NCBI GenBank assembly: GCA_023374045.1
Contig: CM041778.1
Coordinates: 100,504,839-100,568,838 of the forward strand
Direction of reading: 5' to 3'
Length of the DNA stretch: 64,000 bases
From: Limonium bicolor
Taxonomy: Eukaryota; Streptophyta; Magnoliopsida; Caryophyllales; Plumbaginaceae
Part shown: in pieces, positions 34,101-44,268 of the stretch
Layout: each line of letters opens with the position of its first letter
Position numbering within the stretch: the stretch's first letter is position 1
Notes under the pieces: generated by a model
Database searches by the model: none
What the model saw: the letters and a program-made list of their open reading frames with translations, nothing else
What the model was told of the DNA's origin: nothing
Position numbers and translations under genes: made by a program

Positions 34101-35760
34101 TCAATGTGATATTGATCGATATGTGCCAGATAGCAGCAGAGTCATTTGTCAAAGACAGATGAATTTTATTCATTCATTCATGCAGTAAACAATCGACATT
34201 AGATCGGATCCTTGAATCAGCAATAGTGAAGAAACTTGAGTAAGCAGAAACTTATCTTGGTAATTAACTTCGGACGTTTTCCTCCTTTATCTTGCCATCG
34301 GTTGTTTGTTTAGAATTTTTTGCTTTAGGGAATTCATGCTTCGAGGCTGAATTTGAAACCCCAGTCTAGCTGTTTGGCTTTGAGTTGAGGATATCGTCAA
34401 GTTGTACTAAGGTTGCCGCCCTGGGTTGAATGCGTCGGGGCCCTGTTTCTGGAATTTTGCAACAGCTGGATCGAGAACCAATTCCTTGCGCATGAGTCTA
34501 GCTAACTACTTCTTACGTCTCGAACTGTGACTAAGTCAGAGTGATCCATAGATGAAACTTTTTAAAACTCTGGTCGGCTCTTGAACCGTTTCTTGAGTCA
34601 ATTTGCTCATTGCTTCTTGAGCCAAAAATCCTGAGACTCTAGTCGCACGTTTAATATACTTAATTGATTGTGAAACGAACATGCTACTCCGGTAACACTC
34701 TTTCGGTAACTTTTGAAGACCAAATTTCTTCAACCGGTAGCATTCTCCATCTAATAATCTTCCGGTAACATTCTTTCGGTAATTGAATCGGTCTTCTTTA
34801 TTCCTGATGGATCTTTGACTGGTATGTCTCCGCTGAGGACCCCTCTACCCGATTGAAAATGTTCCTTCGATGATTTGAGGGCAACTTGCCTTTAACTGGA
34901 TTCGATATTAGTATTGAGATCAGAATACTAGTGTTGATTGCGCGCATAGGCCGGGCTCGAGCTTTTCTTCTTGATCAAGACTCGGCATGAAACTCGGAAA
35001 CTCTGTAGATGAATCTGTCGAATCCTCTTGATCTTCTCCATTTGATTTTCTTGTCGGTTCTCTTATCGTGATGCAAAAAATGGCTCAGCACCCCTGATCT
35101 AGGGCATCCAACATCGCTCTCTCTAACTCCTTTGATCTAGACTTGCTGTTTTGAAATTCTCATTCTCTGATTTTGAATGGGAGAATCCATCAAATAGGGA
35201 TAAGTTCTTACACCCCGCGTAGTCCTAGATCATTCGCTTCGATCGCGATCCTCAAGTAGTGTCGCTTTCTTCATCGATCTATCTTCATACGACATTTTAC
35301 ACTTCACAAAGTGAAATTGCTTCTCGCATGACTTCTTGAATTGTCGGAGGAGAAATGCTATCGATGTGATTCACCGGTTCTTCTCGATCAAAGTTTGACG
35401 TGAATCTACTTTTGTCGAATGTGTGATTCATCGCTCCCTAGCGTTGATTTAATACTTAGCAGATGGATCCCGCCAAACGTCTTCGGCTTTCTTTTTCTCC
35501 GATCAAAATAATGCGGTTAAACCGTGGTGCCTCGCAGCTCGATTTCTATGAAAGTTGTTGAGATCTCCTTACTTCCGATGAGTCGAACAATTCCGTTGAA
35601 TTCGAGGTCAGATTGAAGCATTTTATTTTCCTCTCAAAACATCCGTGTAGACGTTTTCCAGATTGCGATGAACAATCCTTAACCTTCAGTCGCATCTTTG
35701 GATCCCAAGCCGTAAATCGATGGCGATCGCGGACCGTGGATGAATCGTGGTTGCCTGTTC

Positions 35761-35780
35761 GTTTCCCACAGACGGCGCCA
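35761..35780 (-). other. Primer binding site of the LARD-like element
   Basis: In element orientation TGGCGCCGTCTGTGGGAAAC begins two bases after the LTR. The first nine bases match the CCA end of tRNA-Asp as in the Athila sites nearby; the remainder diverges. Confidence 0.65.
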
Positions 35781-35782
35781 AA

Positions 35783-36293
35783 TGAAACGGTATTGGAGAT
35801 GCTCCTCCTCCATCTCTCCACACCAAGATGTATATTGGTTCGGCCAATAATGCGGCCTACGCCCACTTCTAGACAGAGCTATTATTCATCTTGCAGTTTA
35901 CAACTCTAGAGAGCCCTTTGGGTTGATCTCCCTTCTTTTCCAACTTGTCCCTTACAAATGAGCCCCTCTACTTCTATTTATAGACTTTCTATGGCCAGGT
36001 TTACCTTTGTGCCCCTATACATGCGGTACTATCATATTTATATAACTGTTAGCCTCTATTTGGATAATCTTTCCGGACTGGGATACTACTTCTGCATTGG
36101 ACTAACTCTTCCGGGCCATCTTTTCAGTTAACAACCCTACCGGTAGTAATTCTACCGGTAGCGATCCTTTAGGTAGCAGCCCTTCCGGTAGCGGGTCTTC
36201 CAGTAGCAGGCCTTCCAACGATAGGCCTTCCGACAATCGGTCTTCGGTAGTAGTCCTTCCGCTAGTAGGTCTCCGGTAGCAGTCCTTCCGCTA
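35783..36293 (-). repeat. 5' LTR of the LARD-like element
   Basis: Same length and nearly the same sequence as 29800-30310. The outer end reads CCGCTA instead of CCGCA, with the terminal dinucleotide mutated. Confidence 0.75.
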
Positions 36294-36296
36294 GTA

Positions 36297-37339
36297 GATC
36301 CTTTTATGAACCTTCTGTAGAACCGGCATGACCCAAGAAGCTTCAAATGCCTTTTACTGATGTTGGAGGAGGTAGCTTTTCAATTACTTCAATTTTAGCT
36401 TTGTCTACCTCAATACCTTAAAGAGATCTTGTGCCCCAAGACAATTCCTTCTTTTACCATAAAATGGCATTTTTCCCCATTGAGCACGAGATTTGTCTCC
36501 TCACACCGGATCAAGATAAATTCGAGGTTGTCCAAGCAAGTGTCGAAGGAGGTGCCGAAGACGGAGAAGTCATCCATAAAGACCTCAATGCTTTTTTCTA
36601 GGAAGTCGGAGAAGATTGCCATCATGCATCTCTGAAATGTGGCCGGGGCGTTGCAAAGCCCGAAAGGCATCCGGGTGTAGGCAAACGTCCCATATGGGCA
36701 TGTAAATGTCGTCTTCTCCTGGTCCTCAGGAGATATGGGGATTTGGAGATATCCCGAATATCCATCCAAAAGCAGTAATAGTCTTGTCCCGCCAACCTCT
36801 CGAGCATTTGATAAATGAACGGGAGAGGGAAGTGGTCTTTTCTGGTGGCGGTGTTCAGTTTCCGGTAGTCGATGCGACTTTCCAACCATTGGTAGTCCTC
36901 TGAGACACCAGCTCACCTTTTTCGTTGGGGACGACGGTAACGCCTCCTTTCTTTGGGACCACTTGCACGGGCTGACCCATTTGCTGTCAGAGATGGCATA
37001 GATAATCCCCGCATCTAAGAGTTTAAGTAATTCCTTTTTAACAACCTCCTTCATGTTGGGGTTTAATCTCCTCTGAGGTTGGACCAACGGCTTGTAGTCA
37101 TCTTCTATGAATATCCGGTGGGTGCAGAAATGAGGGCTGGTCCCTTTGATGTCGGCTATAGTCCACCTGATAGCCCGTTTATGGTTTCGAAGCACCCTCA
37201 TCAGACTTTCCTCTTGTGCACCTGTCAAGGAAGAAGAAATAATAACAGGTAGAACGCACGGATCAGTTAAATAAGCATATTTAAGATGAGAGGGTAGAGG
37301 TTTCATCTCCACAGCGGGAGGCTTCTCAACCGAAGGCAA
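36297..37339 (-). pseudogene. Reverse transcriptase fragment (Athila)
   Basis: The main frame (37339-36410) starts with the conserved PLPSHLKYAYL region and RNHKRAIRWTIADIKG. It runs through KWVSPC and GYSGYLQIPISPEDQEKTTFTCPYGTFAY, and reaches the FMDDFSVFG active site and VLGHKIS. An internal stretch is read in another frame (IDYRKLNTATRKDHFPLP at 36885), so there are at least two shifts. The reading ends in SFLGHAG-like sequence at the left edge, before RNase H. Confidence 0.88.
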
Positions 37340-37780
37340 CGGCTTCTGAGCAGCTCATTCCAACGGTTCGGGTGGCGGATAGCGTGGTCTATAGCCAGAA
37401 AATCTGCTGTTCAACTCAGCCCCCATTTCAATCATATCTGGGTGGAATTCCTGTTCAAAACAAGCCTCAAACAAAGCTAACTCAAGAGCATCAGATTTAA
37501 CAAGAGAGAGAGAGTGATCCTGCACAATTGAATCTAAGACATCTATAGCAAAAACAAGCTTCAGCCTGAGACGGTCTCTTCACTACTTTAGACATGTCAA
37601 ATTACATTTTTCATCATGAAGTCGCAGAATTATTTTGCCTTTCTCCACATCTATAAGGGCCCTAGCAGTCCTCATGAAAGGTCTGCCCAAAATTAGCAGC
37701 ATTTTCTGGTCTTTCTTCCATATCTATCACAATGAAATCATCTGGGAAAACAAATGTACCAACAGTTACTACCAAGTCCT

Positions 37781-38307
37781 CTACCTTCCCTTTGAGGATA
37801 ACCAAGATCTATCCGCTAATTGCAATTGCATGGGAGTGGGAGTGCATTTACCAATTCCAAGCTTATTAAAAGTGGAGAGAGGCATAAGATTTATACTAGC
37901 ACCTAAATCACATAACCCACTACCACGGTCAATTTCACCAATAAAGCAAGGAACGATAGGTAAACCGGGGTCTCCAAGCTTTGGAGGTAGGCTTCTTTGT
38001 AGAACCGCTGAAACTTCTTCGGTGAGGTGAACAGTTTCCGCTTCCTCTAGCGATCTCTTGTTTGCTATGATGTCCTTCATGAACTTAGCATAAACCGGCA
38101 TCTGTTTCAAAGCATCAGAAAAAGGAATGTTAATCGTTAAGTTCTTGAAAATGCTTAGAAACTTCCCAAATTGCTCATCAAAATTTTTCTTTTTGAGTCT
38201 ATTGGGAAAAGGAAGAGGGGGAAGGTGTTTTGCAAGAGTAGTAGAAGTAGAAGGTTCAGGAGACCCCTTCTCCTTGGAAACTTCCTTAGGTGGAGGTGGT
38301 GGTTCCT
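37781..38307 (-). pseudogene. Gag-protease fragment (Athila)
   Basis: The frame contains FDEQFGKFLSIFKNL, LTEEVSAVLQRSLPPK and the protease core GSGLCDLGASINLMPLS, where DLGA is the Athila version of the D(S/T)G active site. The ORF's first codons extend over 38308 into LTR sequence and are not part of the protein. Between 37340 and 37780 lies the degraded protease-RT linker. Confidence 0.85.
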
Positions 38308-38590
38308 TGATAAGTGAGAAATACATAGACATTTAAGGGTTTAATTTACCTTATACTTACTCACTTTAGGATAATATTTCTCACTTATCGTATGTTTTTC
38401 CTAAGATTTATGTCTTGATATGGACTGATAGATTTTATGTATCAAATACAGGAAAAAGTGTTGGAATCAAATAGTTTATTTCAGAAGCTGTCCAACGCAA
38501 CAAACGGCGAGTAAAACGGACTTATAACGAAGAATCTGGAGCCGGTTGAAGATTGCAGGAAAAATTACAATACACCGGTATATAATATCG

Positions 38591-38676
38591 CATACTATAC
38601 TATATTCAGCATGATATACGTGAGTGAATGGAACATACTATACTATATTCAGCATGATATACGTGAGTGAATGGAA
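38591..38676. repeat. Perfect 43-bp tandem duplication in LTR
   Basis: Two head-to-tail identical copies, each starting CATACTATACTATATTCAGC. Confidence 0.9.
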
Positions 38677-38680
38677 TTCA

Positions 38681-38855
38681 CGTCCGCCCAGAGAAAGGAG
38701 GACAAGTCGCGGACAGAGAGCTCCATAGAGACGTCCGCCTAACAAAGGGCGGACAAGTGGCAGACAAGAATAGAGACGCCACGTAGGTTTGGCCGGACAG
38801 AGGCGGGGACATCAGCTGCGCCCGCATAAAACTGGGCGGACAACAAGGCGGACGC
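38681..38855. repeat. GTCCGCC/GGCGGAC inverted-repeat cluster
   Basis: Several GTCCGCC blocks and their complements alternate within 175 bp, able to pair locally. Confidence 0.7.
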
Positions 38856-40028
38856 ATGTAAATTCCTAGATCCAGACGCAACAGTTTATCTTCTTCCTTG
38901 GCGCCTACAGACAACAAGATCAGTCGCGGCCGACAGTCCTGAAAATCCTCACGCGTTCTGCAACTTATCCATCTACTCCATCAACTGGCACCTCCCTTAT
39001 CTTGTTCACCGACTAGCACGCGTGATCCAGCCTGTCTCTTCCTTCTCCTTCCTTCCTCTTCTTCTCCTTCTCCTATAAAAAACCACGAGCCTTCTGCTCA
39101 AAAAAATAATTCCTGCCATAGAGTAAATAATCCATCGCTCACACCTACGATCCATTCCGTCTTCTTATCCCCTACTTCTCCATTTTATTTTCTTTCTTCA
39201 TCAGCCTTATGCTGTTAGTTTCCAGAGAACCAACGAAGGAATCGATTGTCTGTTCGTTCTTCTTCGTTGGTTCCGTCTATCGTATTTATTATGTTTGTTT
39301 TTATAATTATGTATGATTAATAAACCTAGCTTCCCAGGTTAGGATGCAAGCATATTTTATATAATTGTGTTATGTAAGTTTTCCAGTATAATTTATCTAA
39401 GCAGTATTTTGATTCTTGTCCTTAATGCGCTTTAATTCTCTTGTACAATTATTAAAGTGATATTTGTAGTTCTTTGTTAAAATGTAGTGCTGAGACAAGG
39501 TTCTAGACACAGGAAGTCAAACGGGTTAACGACTAGAAGCGAGTTTTTCGCCGTATAGGTTAATCTATCTCCAATAGGGATTATTAATAATGCAATTAAT
39601 TTATTAATAACTTGAACAAGGGATTGCGCTTGTTGTTTAAATTAATCAGGGTTTATTAGGCAGGGAACGGTCAGTAAACTAATTAAGATTCTTGAGTTTA
39701 TTTGCTAAAGTGGGAAAGTTATATTAATATGATTAAATAAAATAGGTAAGCAGAGTAACCCGGGATGCTTCTTTAAAACCAAAAAGATTTACAATTTCTA
39801 TTTTTTCTGTTTTGATTAATTATTTTTGTCTTATGAGTTAGCTTTTAATCTTTTTCCCTAAAAAAGATAAAATCTGTTTAATAGAAATCTCAGTCAATTT
39901 ACTACACTATCAGTTATCCACAGCGAGGTCCCCAAGAGTACGACAACCCACATTTCCACTATTCCGCAAAACGATAGGTACACTGCCTAAGGTTGAAGAA
40001 GTAGTCACATATTTTTCCAACAAGTTTT

Positions 40029-40047
40029 TGGCGCCGTTGCCGGGGAC
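40029..40047 (+). other. tRNA-Asp primer binding site
   Basis: TGGCGCCGTTGCCGGGGAC follows the LTR. It is complementary to the 3' end of plant tRNA-Asp, the usual Athila primer. Confidence 0.9.
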
Positions 40048-40308
40048 CTCCGGCAAGGTTAATTGATAATTTTTAATTTGATTGAGATATCTGTTTAATT
40101 TTGTTTATATCTGTTTTATTTTATTTTGTTCTCACTTTATTTAATTTTAATTTTACTTACCTTTTATTTTAGCTATTTTCTTTTATCTCTTTTTTATTTC
40201 GTATTTAGTTTTTCTATTTAGTTAATCTTTGTTTTTGTATTTCTTTTCTATTTTTAGTTCTATTCTACTTGGTATTTTTATTTTGTTTTTGTAGGATAGT
40301 TACTGATT

Positions 40309-40946
40309 ATGGAGAGCGGCGACGATGAGGTGAGAAGGTTGTTGATCAATTTGGAATGGACTCACATGCAAGAGGAGATGTCCTCATATCAAAGGTTGGT
40401 CAAGGATTATCAATCACCTCAACAGTCAAATCGAGAGCCGTACTGGTGGGAAGTCGACCAGGCTAATACACAGTACAAAGAAGCTCAGTTGGGATATGAC
40501 TACTTCAATCAGAATGAACAACAATCTACACAAGGGCAGGACGAATTTCTCCCGAGTCAAACCAAACCGCTAGAAGAGATTCAGTGGTGACTCTAAGGAG
40601 TGAAGATCGATTCGAGCCAGATAATATTGAAGCTACAAGTTCTGATGAGGAGATAAAGAAACTTATCAGGACATTTTTCTCCGACGCCGAGTTGGAGCAA
40701 ATGTCTGAGAGTTACAATTCTCCTCCATCTCCATCCCTAGCACAAGAGGAGCAATTAAAAGATGAAGTTATTTTGTGTGAGCCAGTCCGCAAAGAGGATT
40801 ATCCTATTGAGCCTCAACAACCAGAAGAGGATATTATATTCTCGAATCTGAGGAAGAAACACCGCTACCACCAGTCTCTCATCAACTCTAACCCTGCCTC
40901 CATAAGCCTCAAAACAAGAGGAGGATGTTTACATCCTCCAATTTGA
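40309..40946 (+). pseudogene. Short acidic ORF of the non-autonomous element (gag remnant?)
   Basis: Two overlapping frames, 40309-40590 and 40584-40946, give about 210 residues if one shift is allowed. The first half is Gln/Glu-rich (MESGDDEVRRLLINLEW). The second starts VTLRSED, reminiscent of the VTLRSGKQL stretch of Athila gag, and has an acidic SSDEEIKKLIRTFFSDAELEQ segment. There is no zinc knuckle and no catalytic motif. It may be a reduced gag or a novel protein of this family. Confidence 0.45.
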
Positions 40947-41165
40947 GGAAGAAAAGTCATCACCACCTGGTCTCCTGTTAGAACTACGTTACCGGCAGTA
41001 CCTCCTCAAACACCAGGTTTTGTGGAGTATTTTTACTTTCCTATTTTATTTGCCGAGTTGACGTTCTGTTTTGATCCAGGTGGTTTGCTCTTAATTACTG
41101 CTAACTATGTTTTCCTGGCGAAGCTATTGTCTACTTTTATTTTTGATCCAGGATAACAAAGCAGG

Positions 41166-41216
41166 AGTCTAGCCAAAGACTATAAATACGGGCAGCTTAC
41201 TGGGAGGCAACCCAGT
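41166..41216 (+). ncRNA. Candidate twin stem-loop element (copy 2)
   Basis: Stem 1 AGTCT-AGCCAA-AGACT (41166-41181), then TATAAA, then stem 2 ACTGGG-AGGCAA-CCCAGT (41199-41216). It is kept although the element has no pol genes. The loop of stem 1 differs by one base from the copy at 19512, while both stems are conserved. Confidence 0.6.
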
Positions 41217-42374
41217 GGTTAAATATTATTTCCCTACTATTTTTGTTTTATGTTTTATTATTCCTATATATGCTTTTATAAGTAAAAAGAGAGGAGAGAG
41301 AACGAGGAGAATTAACTTGAGTTCTTCTGGCTGTTTAGAATATTTATTACAGGAACATCTTGCACATTTCTACAGCTGAACTCAAGTGTGGGGGAGCTCT
41401 ATCTAAAACACTCTGCAAAACTCTGGGGAGTACACTATCCATACACTGCTCTTTAATTTTTTTTAAAATTTCCTATTACCATGCTTTGAGATCATTACCC
41501 AGGTAGTTTGCATGCCCTGTTATTTTAATTCTTTCTATGCAATGAGGGCATTGCTTTGGTTCAAGTGTGGGGGAGAGATAGTAATCAAAAGCTTGCTCTT
41601 AAGTTTTCTTTTTCGACACTGTGTTTAAATTTGTTAAGTGATTAATAATCAAAGAAGGAGCCATAGAGGGAGTAATGCTCGTATTAACAGGTTTAAAGGG
41701 TAAAAAAAAAACACTCTGCTCCTTATGCAAAAAAAATTCTGAGGAAATTATCATTTGAATTTTGTTTTGACTTTGAGCCTAGATTTGAATTGGAATGAAA
41801 TGGTGGAAAAAGAACAAGGCAAGGTACTCCTCTGATCCAGACAAACATATTCTGATCCTAAACAGGCCTCGTCCACTCGGCTATTAAGTTCTTAGGGGTG
41901 CTTCATCACCCGGCTACCTAAGGTACTCGGTATCTGGGATAGTAGACCGAAACCGCTACAAGGGTGGAGAGAAAAGTCTGAGGTAAAAGAAAAATGAACT
42001 TCAAAATTGAAGTATCTGTGCATTCTGTACCAAAATGAAAAAAATCGTCATTATGGATCATGAGTATGTGGCATTGAAGGTATAATGGAATAAGATTTTA
42101 CTTCATGCCCCTTGTCGTTCAAGGAAATGTGAAAGAAAATGGTAGATTGGCTCAGGGATAAAAGCAGAATTCTCATGGTACTGCTTCTCTTTCTTTTGTA
42201 GGACTCAGAGTTATTCTCAGAAATAGAGAAATATATCTAATAAATTTAATGTTATTAGTACCCTTTTAAAATCTGAAAAGATTGGCAATTACCTTTTCTG
42301 TGCTCTCCTTACTTGATTATTGTCTTTTTAACTTGTTTAAACATTATGTCAGAAAGATTTGCTTGAGGACAAGC
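41217..42374 (+). other. Conserved Athila 3' non-coding block
   Basis: Contains CAAGTGTGGGGGAG twice, GGCAAGGTACTCC, GGGGTGCTTCATCACCC, AGAGAAAAGTCTGAGG, GGATCATGAGTATGTGG and the terminal GCTTGAGGACAAGC. The order is the same as at 19563-20894. No ORF. Confidence 0.65.
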
Positions 42375-43713
42375 TGCAAACGATAAATTTGACCTATTAA
42401 ATACCAAGAAATAATCTTAGAGAATAATAAATCAGAAAACCGTCAGGTTGCAAAAATCCTGGTTATTGTAGTAGAGTTTATGGGAACCAGGTATCGAACC
42501 GTGGGACTATGTGATAATTATCTAGACTCAGCAAAGGTTATAAATTGAGGGGGGAATTTTGTTTTGTTCTAAACTGTGAATTATAATAAAGACAACAAGA
42601 ATTTAAATAACAGCTAATAATTAAAATAACAGAATATTAAAAGTGGTTGTGAATATGGAAGAACGGACTCTGGGTTCAGGTTTTACTCGTTTGATTAATT
42701 ACGCTATTCTACCGGTTTAATTAAGAATAATTTGGCAAAATTCCCTTTTATAGTCTTTAGATTTAAATCCTAAATTCTAATGACCTCGTTTACCAGAACA
42801 TGCAAGGTTTGATCTAAACTCAGGCAAAACACATGTAAACGGCTAGTTAAAAGGAATATAATTTTGCATCTGAGATACTAGATTATTCAATCAGAATAAA
42901 TTTTTCCACAGACATAACAATTAATATGACCTATCTATTTATCACGGATCTGATCAAATAGATTTCGTAAAGCAATTTAATAAACTCATGTAATTTATTA
43001 AAATGCGAGAGAATAACATTAATTGTATCAAATTATAATTAATTTAAACCGGTAAAATAAAGTGCACATTAAAACAAACTAATAATAACCATCTCCCAGA
43101 GTATAAATAATCTAACCGGACATGTTAAATAAATGAGCAGAGAGAGTAAAAAAGAAATCATCTGTTCGCTGACTCCTGCTCCGTTATTCTGACAGCCCGG
43201 AATAGAATTGAGGCAGATGATGATAATATATGGAGAATGGTGGGGCGTTAGTTTTGTGGTGGTGGTCGAATGATTTGTGAATTGTAAATGGATGTGTACG
43301 TAAGTGAATTGTTTGTGAAATGGAAAAGGTGAAGGTGGGGGCGATGGAGTAGTATGGTGTCGGGTGATTTTGTGAATGGGTTGTGAATGGAGTGGAGCAG
43401 ATTGGATCGTGGTGAATGACTGGATGATTTTTTTAGCTTGCAGAGCGTGGGTTTATATAGGCGGAGAGGACATGGGAAACGAAGAAGAGAAGTGACAGGG
43501 ATAGTGAGCTGCGAGTAGAGGCGGTGGAGTTGGTGCAGATCGGTGAAGATTTGAGTCAGAGATTTCAAGGGGGCAGACAATTGATTGCAGAGCTAGTCAC
43601 GCATGCAGAAATTAAGGTGGGCGACGTTAGCAATTAATGAAGTAGCAGTTCGAATGCGGCGCACGCGAACGGAGAAGAAACTGTTCGGTGTTGAAATCCT
43701 GTTCTGGCGTGCG

Positions 43714-43922
43714 CTTGTCCGCCTCTTGAGAACCGCCAGTTAACAGGCGGTCCTGCCTCTCTTGTCCGCCACTTAATCAGGCGGAAGCCTCTGTGTGTGT
43801 CGCACTTTGAGGCGGTCGTATGCTCTTGTCCGCCTGTGAGAACTCGCCATATGAGGCGTCGTATGTGTCTTGTCCGCCTCCCTGACGCCAGGCGGTTCGT
43901 TGTGTCTCGTCCGCCAGTTATG
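43714..43922. repeat. CTTGTCCGCC inverted-repeat array (3' LTR copy)
   Basis: Repeated CTTGTCCGCC blocks alternate with GGCGG-containing complements such as ACAGGCGGTCC, at 35-50-bp spacing. One unit is damaged relative to the other LTR. Confidence 0.8.
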
Positions 43923-43950
43923 GTGATGTACAGGGGCGGTTGTCATGCGA

Positions 43951-43951
43951 G

Positions 43952-44012
<61 letters not shown>
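43951..44012. repeat. (TA)n microsatellite, expanded
   Basis: About 30 TA dinucleotides. The sister LTR has only about nine at 53402-53418. Confidence 0.9.
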
Positions 44013-44014
<2 letters not shown>

Positions 44015-44268
44015 GATGTACCCAATCTTCAACCGGCTCCCGATTCTTCGTTATAAGTCCGTTTGACTCGCCGTTTGTTGCGTTGGAAAGCTCGTGAGGA
44101 GAACTATGCATTTCTGTCATATTTCCTGATTTTATCATATAAATTGGAATTAGTTCCTACCCAAAGTAAGAGTTACAAAAAGCATAGGATAAGTGTGAGA
44201 AGGTGCGTAAAAAGTTACTAAAATAATGACCAAGCACCTATAAAACTATATAAATTTCACACTTATCA

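Larger units (their letters stand above)
30311..35760. other. Interior of the LARD-like element, no gene recognised
   Basis: Apart from the two tandem repeats, it contains dispersed CCGGTAG/CTACCGG motifs at about 31380-32950 and again near 34680-34780. A more AT-rich block at about 33060-34300 lacks the motif and may be a separate insertion. Short ORFs are unsupported. Confidence 0.5.
29800..36293 (-). mobile_element. Large non-coding LTR element (LARD-like) with 511-bp LTRs
   Basis: Direct repeats 29800-30310 and 35783-36293 are both 511 bp and nearly identical. Just left of the right copy, the plus strand reads CCCACAGACGGCGCCAAA, which in minus orientation is a TGGCGCCGTCTGTGGG primer site of the kind seen in Tat-group elements. 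The element therefore reads on the minus strand. The 5.5-kb interior has no gag or pol that I can recognise. It is studded with CCGGTAG and its complement, plus two tandem-repeat blocks. Flanking pentamers (ACACT and GTAGA) do not match, and the flanks are different elements (LINE and Athila pol), so recombination with another copy is likely. Confidence 0.75.
36294..38307 (-). mobile_element. Athila pol fragment
   Basis: Minus-strand protease-to-RT remnant, cut at 36293 by the LARD-like LTR and at 38308 by an Athila LTR of opposite orientation. No LTRs of its own are visible. Confidence 0.8.
38308..40022 (+). repeat. 5' LTR of the non-autonomous Athila relative (1715 bp)
   Basis: Begins TGATAAGTGAG, ends CCAACA, and is followed within seven bases by the primer site. 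It contains a perfect 43-bp tandem duplication (38591-38633 and 38634-38676) and a GTCCGCC inverted-repeat cluster (38681-38855). A 60-bp block (about 38490-38556; AACGCAACAAACGGCGAG and GAGCCGGTTGAAGATTG) is shared with the LTRs at 42375 and 51491. Confidence 0.85.
38308..42374 (+). mobile_element. Non-autonomous Athila relative, 3'-truncated
   Basis: Plus-strand element with 5' LTR 38308-40022, a perfect tRNA-Asp primer site, a leader, a 210-codon frameshifted ORF, and a non-coding 3' block with the twin stem-loops. There is no protease, RT or integrase. It stops right after GCTTGAGGACAAGC at 42374, where the next LTR begins, so its purine tract and 3' LTR are missing. Confidence 0.78.
42375..44268 (-). 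repeat. 3' LTR of the Athila element (1894 bp)
   Basis: Plus-strand ends TGCAAACGATAAATTTG and ACACTTATCA. It matches 51491-53677 except for the TIR insertion at 52041 and a diverged block (about 43303-43420 here). It contains a GTCCGCC hairpin array and a long TA microsatellite. Confidence 0.9.

Noticed and set aside
43248..43580. 110-codon ORF in the Athila LTR
   Set aside because: LTR sequence; the sister LTR has a different reading over the same stretch.
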